A program made the position numbers and the translations under genes. Shown here in pieces: positions 56,887-64,000 of a stretch of DNA of 64,000 bases. The stretch is from Salinisphaera sp. (lineage in GTDB: Bacteria; Pseudomonadota; Gammaproteobacteria; Nevskiales; Salinisphaeraceae). The notes beneath the pieces were generated by a model. It was not told where the DNA came from. It made no database searches and saw nothing but the letters and a program-made list of their open reading frames with translations. Positions within the stretch are counted from its first letter, which is position 1. Each line of letters starts with the position of its first letter. The stretch lies in assembly GCA_027858915.1 (NCBI GenBank), contig JAQIBT010000012.1, positions 1 to 64,000 on the forward strand. Reading direction: 5' to 3'.

Positions 56887-58347
56887 TTAGCTGGCCTGCC
56901 TCCTGCGCTCGTGCGAGGGCGGGATGGACAAGGCTTCGCGATACTTGGCCACGGTACGTCGGGCGACCTGGATACCGTTGTCCAGCAGCAGCTCTGCCAG
57001 TTTGCTGTCGGATAGCGGCTTGCCTGATGTCTCTGCGGCGACCATGCGCTTGATCATCGCCTGGATGGCGGTCGCCGATGCGCTGCCGCCGTCGGTGGTC
57101 GACACGTGGCTGGAAAAGAAATACTTGAGTTCGAATATGCCGCGCGGTGTCTGCATGTACTTGTTGGCCGTTGCCCGGGACACGGTGGATTCGTGAATTT
57201 CGAGTCGTTCGGCCACGTCGCGGAGCACCAGCGGTTTCATTGCCTCTTCACCATATTCCAGAAAAGCGCGCTGTGCTTCAACTATGCAATGAGCGACCTG
57301 CAGCAACGTATCGTTGCGGCTCTTGAGGCTGTTGAGAAAGAACCGGGCTTCCTGCAGGTGAGACTTGAGTGTGGTCTGGTCAGCCGACTTGTCCGCGCGC
57401 TTGATCAAGGCCAGATATTGGCTGTTGATGCGCAGCTTTGGCGCGATATCGGCGTTGAGCGCGACGTGCCATCCTTGTTCGCCGCGCGTCACGAACACCT
57501 CGGGTACCACATACGTCGATTCGTGATCGGTGAACGCTTCGCCCGGGCGTGGCTGCAGCGTCTGGATCAGCGCGACGGCTGCGCCGACATCGCCAGGTTC
57601 GACGCCAAGCCGGCGCGCCAGGGCATCGCGCTGGCCGCTGGCCAGGCTTTCCAGCGGCAAATTCTCGACGATAGACAGAGCAAGCTCGCGCGCCGGCACG
57701 TCGGCCGGCAGCTGGCGCAGCTGAATTCGCAGGCATTCTGCAAGATTGCGGGCCGCCACGCCCGGTGGATCAAACTGCTGGATCTGAGCCAGCACGGCTT
57801 CGATCGCGTCGCTGCCGGTGTTGAACTCGGCGTCCAGGCGTTCGCACATATCGGCCCACTCGGGCAGCAGGCCGTCGGTATCGATGCCGTCGATGATCAC
57901 GGCCGCCATGGCTCGCTGGCTGACGCTGAACGAATGCATGTCCGCCTGCCAGCTCAGATGCGCATACAGATCTGGGGTGCTCGACAGATTGGCCTGTCGG
58001 TAGTCCCAGTAGTCTTCGTCGTCGCTGGTCGGCGCGGGCGCGCTGGGCGCCGCACTGCCGGCATAGATATCGTTCCAGTCGGCGTCGACCGGCAGATTCT
58101 CGGGAATCTCGGCGACATCCTTGTCTCGGCCGCGCTCGGCGTCGGCGGTCTTGCGCTCGGTCTCGGCGTCGGGCATGTCGATCTCGCCGTGGCCGTCGTC
58201 TGCCTCGAGCATGACGTTGGAATCCAGCGCGTCCTGAATCTCCGATTTCAGATCGAGCGTGGACAGTTGCAGCATGCGGATTGCCTGCTGAAGCGCCGGG
58301 GTCATCGTCAGCGATTGACCCAGCCCAAGATGCATCGACTGTTTCAC
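56887..58347 (-). CDS. rpoN: RNA polymerase sigma-54 factor
   Basis: [32 protein letters not shown]; RpoN box [12 protein letters not shown]. Confidence 0.97.
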   Translation of the reverse strand: MKQSMHLGLGQSLTMTPALQQAIRMLQLSTLDLKSEIQDALDSNVMLEADDGHGEIDMPDAETERKTADAERGRDKDVAEIPENLPVDADWNDIYAGSAAPSAPAPTSDDEDYWDYRQANLSSTPDLYAHLSWQADMHSFSVSQRAMAAVIIDGIDTDGLLPEWADMCERLDAEFNTGSDAIEAVLAQIQQFDPPGVAARNLAECLRIQLRQLPADVPARELALSIVENLPLESLASGQRDALARRLGVEPGDVGAAVALIQTLQPRPGEAFTDHESTYVVPEVFVTRGEQGWHVALNADIAPKLRINSQYLALIKRADKSADQTTLKSHLQEARFFLNSLKSRNDTLLQVAHCIVEAQRAFLEYGEEAMKPLVLRDVAERLEIHESTVSRATANKYMQTPRGIFELKYFFSSHVSTTDGGSASATAIQAMIKRMVAAETSGKPLSDSKLAELLLDNGIQVARRTVAKYREALSIPPSHERRRQAS

Positions 58348-59132
58348 AGCCGGAAATCCTCCCCGAGATAGACTTCACGCACCTTGCGATCCGCCAGGAT
58401 CTCGTCTCCGGAACCGTTTGCGATGACCGTGCCATCGGCCATGATGTAGGCGCGATCGCAGATCGACAGTGTTTCCCGCACGTTGTGGTCGGTGATCAGC
58501 ACGCCAATGCCGCGATTCTGCAGATGCTGAATGATGCTACGGATATCGCCAATGGAGATCGGGTCGATGCCGGCAAACGGCTCGTCCAGCAGCATGAATG
58601 CCGGCCTGGCCGCCAGTGCGCGCGCAATCTCGACGCGGCGACGCTCGCCGCCTGACAGGTTCAGACCCTTGGATCTGGCGATATGGCTGATCGAGAGTTC
58701 GTCCATCAGCGACTCGAGCTCGCGCTCGATATCGGCCTTGCTCAAGCCCCGGCGGACCTGAAGAATGGCGCGGATGTTGTCGGCCACCGATAGCTTGCGA
58801 AAGACCGATGCCTCCTGCGGCAGATAGCCGATACCGAGCTTGGCACGCCGATGCATCGGCAGGCCGACCAGATTGCGTCCCGCCAGCGTGATACGCCCGG
58901 CGTCTGGCCGGACGAGCCCCACGATCATGTAGAACGACGTGGTCTTGCCGGCGCCATTGGGGCCGAGCAGGCCCACGATTTCACCACGACCGACCTGCAC
59001 ATCCACGTCGCGCACGACGTCGCGCCCCTTGTAACGCTTGCGCAGGCCGGTTGCGGTGAGCACGGCATCGTCTGCTCGGGCGGCGGCTGTGGCAGCCTGG
59101 ACTCTGGTCGAATCAAGCGCTACCGCCATCAC
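58344..59132 (-). CDS. lptB: LPS export ABC transporter ATP-binding protein
   Basis: [45 protein letters not shown]. Confidence 0.97.
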   Translation of the reverse strand: MMAVALDSTRVQAATAAARADDAVLTATGLRKRYKGRDVVRDVDVQVGRGEIVGLLGPNGAGKTTSFYMIVGLVRPDAGRITLAGRNLVGLPMHRRAKLGIGYLPQEASVFRKLSVADNIRAILQVRRGLSKADIERELESLMDELSISHIARSKGLNLSGGERRRVEIARALAARPAFMLLDEPFAGIDPISIGDIRSIIQHLQNRGIGVLITDHNVRETLSICDRAYIMADGTVIANGSGDEILADRKVREVYLGEDFRL

Positions 59133-59698
59133 GGCGATCCCTTATTCGCTTGATCCGCTTGATCCGCTTGAATCGTGACGTGAACGCGATCGTTATCGCC
59201 GCTGCCGCTTTTGGCTATCGTGCGGTCGGTGTCCAGGTCATGGGTGATAATTTGCCCGCGGACTTGGTCGCCGCCGCGATCGACTTCAGCGTTGCCGCGC
59301 AGCACCAGCTGCGCATTGCTGTTGGTGTACTCGATCTGCGATGCATGTCCGGTCACGCGCTCTGCGCTGTCCGAATCGGGTTTCTTGTCGATATGCGCCG
59401 GGCTGCCGGTCAGTACGGCCTTGAGGTTGCCGTGGTCGTTGACGCGGGTGACGACCAGCTTGTCTCCGGTCAGCGTCAGTCCGCCGCGGATCATGTGCAC
59501 GTTGCCGGTATACACACTCACACCGCTCTGCTGCGAATAGTTGGCCTGGTTGGCTTCGATATTGATCGGCAGCGACTTGTTCTTCTGCGCCAGCGCCACT
59601 GCGGGAAGCGCAACCAGGATCAGCGCGATAGCGACGGCGAACCGATAGCGCGCGGATCCCGGACGATTCGCGTTATTGCCTGTAAGTGACGTGTACAT
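59129..59698 (-). CDS. lptA: LPS transport periplasmic protein LptA
   Basis: [44 protein letters not shown] at 59698 preferred. Confidence 0.9.
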   Translation of the reverse strand: MYTSLTGNNANRPGSARYRFAVAIALILVALPAVALAQKNKSLPINIEANQANYSQQSGVSVYTGNVHMIRGGLTLTGDKLVVTRVNDHGNLKAVLTGSPAHIDKKPDSDSAERVTGHASQIEYTNSNAQLVLRGNAEVDRGGDQVRGQIITHDLDTDRTIAKSGSGDNDRVHVTIQADQADQANKGSP

Positions 59699-60221
59699 TG
59701 TTGAGTATATTGAGCTTGTTGGTCTTGAGATTAATCCTGAGACCGTTGCCTTCAAGCACCTGTCCCGGTTGCGTGGCACGCACTGCCGCATCCGAGTCGA
59801 TGCGGTTGGCATCCGGGCGTACCCATGCGTGATCTGTCGTCATATGTACCACGCTACCGTCCGCTGTTGGATGCTGGCCTGTTACGCCGTCGTAGAGATA
59901 CAGATTGCGCTGGCCGGCTGGTATACGTCCCTTTTGGGCTGCCAGGTTCCAATACGTGTCTGTGCCTGAAAGATAGTGTACGTGAATGTCGGTAAAACGA
60001 GATGAATCGTCGGGAAAATGCAGGCTCTGTGCGGCCGTTAGCCGATAGGCCAGTTGGCCCTGTGGGTTGAGCTGGTAGACCGTCGCGCCATCCATGTAGT
60101 AATCGCTGTTGCCAGGCGTGGCAAGCTCAGGCTTGTTGTGTGCGATTTCGCTGCGATAGAAGAAGGTCGTGCCCACGACCACCGCACAGATGACCGCCAC
60201 GGACAGGGTCATTCGATCCAC
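59673..60221 (-). CDS. lptC: LPS export system protein LptC
   Basis: Single TM, DYYMDGATVYQLNPQGQLAYRLTAAQSLHFPDDSS. Confidence 0.9.
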   Translation of the reverse strand: MDRMTLSVAVICAVVVGTTFFYRSEIAHNKPELATPGNSDYYMDGATVYQLNPQGQLAYRLTAAQSLHFPDDSSRFTDIHVHYLSGTDTYWNLAAQKGRIPAGQRNLYLYDGVTGQHPTADGSVVHMTTDHAWVRPDANRIDSDAAVRATQPGQVLEGNGLRINLKTNKLNILNNVHVTYRQ

Positions 60222-60222
60222 G

Positions 60223-60417
60223 TCAGTGCCCGGCCACGTGGTTGGTCGGCCGGGCTGCGATGATCAGTTCGCAGGCCTCGCGCACCGCGCCTTCGCCGCC
60301 CTTGCGCTGGCTTGCCCAGTGCGCCGCCTCGGGCGCTTCAGGCGCCGCATCCTCAACGGTCAGCGCCAGGCCGACCCGATGCTTCAGATCCAGATCGGGC
60401 AGATCGTCGCCCATCAT
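60223..60417 (-). pseudogene. kdsC: 3-deoxy-D-manno-octulosonate 8-phosphate phosphatase, C-terminal remnant only
   Basis: MMGDDLPDLDLKHRVGLALTVEDAAPEAPEAAHWASQRKGGEGAVREACELIIAA; catalytic DxDG N-terminal region absent before the kdsD stop at 60428. Confidence 0.85.
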
Positions 60418-60427
60418 CGAAGGAACC

Positions 60428-61405
60428 TCATATCACACCGGCCCGCAGCAGATCCTGCATGTTCAGCGCGCCGACTGGGCGCATCGACTCGTCTACCACC
60501 ATCAAGGCGCCGCCGCCGATGCGATGGGTTTCGAGCAGGCGCACGGCTTCGGCGGCCAGCATGTCGGGGTTCACGGTCTTGGGGCCTCGCGTCATGTAGT
60601 CGGCAATGGCTGCGGTTTTCAGATCAATATCACGATCCAGCGTTCGCCGCAGGTCGCCGTCGGTGAACAGGCCAATCAACAGGCCTTTTGCATCGACCAC
60701 GCCGGTCATGCCCAGACCCTTGGCGGTCATTTCCAGCAGTGCGTCGCGCAGGCTTGCGTCTTCGCTTACCAGTGGCAGGCCGCCGCCGGTGTGCATGACG
60801 TCGTCGACCGTCAGCAGCAGGCGTCGGCCGAGCGCGCCGCCGGGGTGCGAGCGGGCAAAATCCTCGGCGGTGAAGTTGCGCGCTTCCAGGAGCGCAATCG
60901 CCAGCGCGTCGCCCATCACCAGCGCTGCCGTGGTCGACGAGGTTGGCGCAAGCTCGAGCGGGCAGGCCTCGAGCGCTACCGAGACGTCCAGATTGACGTC
61001 GGCGCGGGTCGCCAGCGTGGACGCCGGCTTGCCGGTCATGGCGATCATGGGCACGCCAAGCCGCTTGAGCAGGGGCAGGATGGTGAGAATCTCGCGGGTT
61101 TCGCCAGAGTAGGACAGGGCGATCACCACATCGCTGTGGGTGATCATGCCGAGGTCGCCGTGGCTGGCTTCGCCGGGATGCACGAAGAACGAGGGGGTGC
61201 CGGTCGAAGCCAGGGTGGCCGCCAGCTTGCCGGCGATATGCCCGGATTTGCCCATGCCGGTCACTACGACCCGGCCGACGCATCCGAGCATGAATTCGGC
61301 AGCGCGCGAGAAATTACCGTCGATCCGGGATTCCAGCGCGGCAGCAGCAGCCGCCTCGATGCCGATGACGCGGCGCGCCGTAGCAAGAAGAGTCGTTTTA
61401 TCCAT
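60428..61405 (-). CDS. kdsD: D-arabinose 5-phosphate isomerase
   Basis: VVVTGMGKSGHIAGKLAATLASTGTPSFFVHPGEASHGDLGMI; two CBS domains. Confidence 0.97.
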   Translation of the reverse strand: MDKTTLLATARRVIGIEAAAAAALESRIDGNFSRAAEFMLGCVGRVVVTGMGKSGHIAGKLAATLASTGTPSFFVHPGEASHGDLGMITHSDVVIALSYSGETREILTILPLLKRLGVPMIAMTGKPASTLATRADVNLDVSVALEACPLELAPTSSTTAALVMGDALAIALLEARNFTAEDFARSHPGGALGRRLLLTVDDVMHTGGGLPLVSEDASLRDALLEMTAKGLGMTGVVDAKGLLIGLFTDGDLRRTLDRDIDLKTAAIADYMTRGPKTVNPDMLAAEAVRLLETHRIGGGALMVVDESMRPVGALNMQDLLRAGVI

Positions 61406-61517
61406 CGCCGCATTCTATCTCAGGCGTGGCCGCCGCCTACGATCGTCCGAGCCGGACGCGGTATCACGGCCGATCACTGTATAATCGCGCGCCTTCTCTC
61501 GTGATCTGCAGTTTGTC

Positions 61518-62477
61518 ATGAACGACATCGCGATATCCTTTCAGGATGTCCATAAGCGCTATGCCTCCAGCCGCGCTCTCAAGGGCGTGAGCTTTGATAT
61601 CAAGCGCGGCGAATTCTTCGGCCTGCTCGGCCCCAACGGCGCTGGTAAATCGACTTTAATCAGTATCACGGCCGGTCTGGCGCGGGCGACGTCTGGCTCG
61701 GTCGCGGTCTTGGGGCACGACGTCGTGACCGATTACCGCGCTGCCCGACGCGCTCTTGGCGTCGTGCCGCAGGAGCTGGTCTACGACCCGTTCTTCTCGG
61801 TGCGCGAGATGCTGCGACTGCAGGCCGGTTATCAGGGCTGTGGCAAGGAGGTCTGGCCCTGGATCGATGAATTGCTCGAACGCCTCGAACTGGAAGACAA
61901 GGGCGCAGATTCGATCCGCCAGCTGTCGGGCGGCATGAAACGCCGCGTGTTGATCGCGCAGGCGCTGGTGCACAAGCCCGAAGTGGTGATTCTCGACGAG
62001 CCGACCGCAGGTGTGGACGTCGAGCTGCGGCGCACGCTCTGGAATTTCACTCGGGAACTGAACCAGGCCGGGCATACGATTGTGCTTACCACGCACTATC
62101 TGGAAGAGGCCGAAGAGCTATGCGATCGCATCGCTATCCTCAACCACGGTGAACTGCAGGTGCTGGAAGACAAGACCGCCTTGCTGGGCCGTCATCCTTA
62201 TCGTTTTCTGTCGCTGGAGCTGTCGGCCGACGGCCCAACCGAAGAGCTGCCGAGTCACGTCGAGCGTCTGGTCGAAGGGCGTCACGACCAGACCCTGGAA
62301 CTCAAGCTCAAGCAGGGCGAGGATTTCATCGGTGACGTCATCGAAGGCATCCGCGGGGCTGGCTATCGCATCGTGGATGTACATACGCGCGAGCCGTCGC
62401 TCGAGAACATCTTCGTGGAGCTGACCATGGATCACGGCGCCAGCCACGGGCAGGCCCAGTCGGAGGTTTCGGCATGA
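61518..62477 (+). CDS. ABC-2 type exporter ATP-binding protein (YadG-like)
   Basis: [52 protein letters not shown]. Confidence 0.92.
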   Translation: MNDIAISFQDVHKRYASSRALKGVSFDIKRGEFFGLLGPNGAGKSTLISITAGLARATSGSVAVLGHDVVTDYRAARRALGVVPQELVYDPFFSVREMLRLQAGYQGCGKEVWPWIDELLERLELEDKGADSIRQLSGGMKRRVLIAQALVHKPEVVILDEPTAGVDVELRRTLWNFTRELNQAGHTIVLTTHYLEEAEELCDRIAILNHGELQVLEDKTALLGRHPYRFLSLELSADGPTEELPSHVERLVEGRHDQTLELKLKQGEDFIGDVIEGIRGAGYRIVDVHTREPSLENIFVELTMDHGASHGQAQSEVSA

Positions 62478-63229
62478 ACTGGCGCGGCTGCTATACGCTT
62501 TTCATCAAGGAAGTCCGGCGCTTTTACAGCGTGATTCTGCAGACCGTCGGCGCGCCGGTGGTCACCGCACTGCTCTATATGCTGGTATTCGGGCAGGTGC
62601 TCTCGGGCCAGAGTATTCAGGGCGTGTCGGCTACGGCCTTCCTGGTGCCCGGTCTGATGATGATGAGCATCATCCAGAATTCGTTTGCCAATACCTCGTC
62701 GAGCATTACCCAGTCCAAGATCATGGGTAACCTGGTGTTTCTGCTGATGACGCCGCTGTCGGCGTTCGAGATCTATCTGGCCTATGTTGCCGCATCGCTG
62801 ACGCGTGCGGTGCTGGTGGCGATCGTGCTGTATCTGGTGACCCAGATCTTTGTGACGGTACCGATCCGCGAGCCGTTGCTGGTCCTGGTGATGCTGATTC
62901 TCTCGGGCGGAACGCTCGCAGTGACCGGCATGATTGCCGGCATCGTTGCCAACAAGTTCGACCATCTGGCCGCATTCCAGAACTTCTTCATCATGCCGAT
63001 GTCGTTTCTGGCCGGCGTGTTCTACTCGATTCATGCGCTGCCGGCTTTCTGGCAGAAGGCATCGTATTTCAATCCGTTCTTCTACATGATCGACGGGTTT
63101 CGCCACGGCTTCTTCGGGGTCGGCGATGCCAATCCGTGGGTCAGCGTAATAGTCGCGGCTTGTTTCTTTGTCATCATGTCGTCGATCGCGATTACGATGC
63201 TGGCGCGCGGCTACAAGATCCGCGACTAG
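62474..63229 (+). CDS. ABC-2 type exporter permease (YadH-like)
   Basis: Hydrophobic; YTLFIKEVRRFYSVILQTVGAPVVTALLYMLVFGQVL. Confidence 0.92.
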   Translation: MNWRGCYTLFIKEVRRFYSVILQTVGAPVVTALLYMLVFGQVLSGQSIQGVSATAFLVPGLMMMSIIQNSFANTSSSITQSKIMGNLVFLLMTPLSAFEIYLAYVAASLTRAVLVAIVLYLVTQIFVTVPIREPLLVLVMLILSGGTLAVTGMIAGIVANKFDHLAAFQNFFIMPMSFLAGVFYSIHALPAFWQKASYFNPFFYMIDGFRHGFFGVGDANPWVSVIVAACFFVIMSSIAITMLARGYKIRD

Positions 63230-63334
63230 CGGCGGCATCTCTTTTGCCGCAATACGGCGTCGCAGCTCGCTTATGTAGTGATCGACACCGCGCTCGCTGC
63301 GCCTTGTCTTGCGACAAAAAGACGCCGCCGAACT
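63230..63334. repeat. Dispersed inverted-repeat element, partial copy C (inner hairpin)
   Basis: cggcgtcgcagctcgcttatgtag…cgcgctcgctgcgccttgtcttgcg matches copies A and B. Confidence 0.75.
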
Positions 63335-63426
63335 TCGAGGCACGTCTCGAGTTCAGAGGGCGAGAACCGACTGTTGATGCCGGGCCGTGCTAGCATTTCG
63401 CGCCCGTTTTAAATCAGGCATTACTA

Positions 63427-63672
63427 ATGTATAGCGCAGACGCCATACGCGAACTCATCGAGGCAGGCTTGCCCGATGCCAGCGTGCAGGTCATGGGTGA
63501 CGACGGTCAGCATTTTGCGGCTCGTATTGTCAGCCCGAGTTTCACCGGTAAGGGGATCATCGAACAGCATCGCATGGTCTATGCGACGCTGGGCGAGCGC
63601 ATGGGCGGTGAAATCCATGCGCTGTCGCTCAAGACCCTGACACCAGAGCAGGCCGACGCAGCAGCGTCCTGA
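63427..63672 (+). CDS. ibaG: BolA family protein (IbaG)
   Basis: [67 protein letters not shown]. Confidence 0.93.
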   Translation: MYSADAIRELIEAGLPDASVQVMGDDGQHFAARIVSPSFTGKGIIEQHRMVYATLGERMGGEIHALSLKTLTPEQADAAAS

Positions 63673-63695
63673 TTTCCTTGCGCGGAGAGCGTCTG

Positions 63696-64000
63696 ATGGA
63701 TCTTTTGCGTATCGAAGGCGGGCCACCGCTGAACGGTGTGGTACGGGCCTCCGGGGCGAAGAACGCCACGCTCCCGGTCATGGCTTCGGCGTTGCTGATC
63801 GACGAGCCACTGTTCGTTGAGAACGTACCGCATCTGGAGGACGTGACCACCACGAACGTACTGCTCGCGCATATGGGGGTCTCGGTCACCATAGGCGACT
63901 ATATGGTGGTTGAGGCCGATGCGTCGACGATCACCCAGTGTGTGGCGCCCTACGATCTGGTCAAGACCATGCGCGCTTCGATACTCGTGCTGGGGCCGCT
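63696..64000 (+). CDS. murA: UDP-N-acetylglucosamine 1-carboxyvinyltransferase, truncated by window end
   Basis: [52 protein letters not shown]. Confidence 0.95.
   Translation, partial: MDLLRIEGGPPLNGVVRASGAKNATLPVMASALLIDEPLFVENVPHLEDVTTTNVLLAHMGVSVTIGDYMVVEADASTITQCVAPYDLVKTMRASILVLGP

Noticed and set aside
1-64000. CRISPR arrays, tRNA/rRNA genes, transposase genes or prophage
   Set aside because: Looked for regularly spaced repeats, tRNA-like cloverleaf/CCA ends and transposase motifs by eye; none convincing.

Overview
64 kb chromosomal window, high GC apart from a few AT-rich islands, apparently from a gammaproteobacterium (gene content resembles Salinisphaera-like halophiles; inferred from memory, not searched). 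Most of it is conserved housekeeping sequence. Left part: surface glycan cluster (GT4/GT2 glycosyltransferases, polysaccharide deacetylase, sulfotransferase), glnE, hldD, a HigBA-type TA pair, ilvE, a Kdo-kinase-like gene, mdh, an amine oxidase/DUF1365/Cfa/MFS cluster and a Liv-type ABC transporter with fused ATPases. Middle: a TA remnant region, two PEP-CTERM-type proteins in an AT-rich setting, sbcB, an ABC-F protein, rhlE, moaB, ppa, PPi-PFK, adk, rnd, mpl, glrR-qseG-glrK, pmbA, mgtE. Right: the incomplete PTS/RapZ/HprK/PtsN/Hpf/RpoN/Lpt/KdsD block, an ABC-2 exporter, ibaG and murA (cut by the window edge). The most interesting signal is the non-coding gap between mpl and glrR (about 44.18-44.88 kb). 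On the minus strand it has a perfect sigma-54 -24/-12 promoter (TGGCACGGCGATTGCT), preceded by two exact and one near-exact TGTC-N10-GACA palindromes (the motif I recall for GlrR). A ~450-nt untranslated-looking stretch follows, with two tandem hairpin modules whose stems covary around a conserved C-rich core, and it ends at an intrinsic terminator. glrKR, rpoN and rapZ are all in the window, so I propose a GlrR/sigma-54-controlled sRNA, analogous in logic but not obviously in sequence to GlmY/GlmZ. Other notable points: kdsC reduced to its C-terminal third, a dispersed inverted-repeat element family with covarying stems (one copy supplies the start codon of a transporter), a sigma-54-like promoter before a PEP-CTERM gene, and an orphaned VapC-type toxin with a broken antitoxin.
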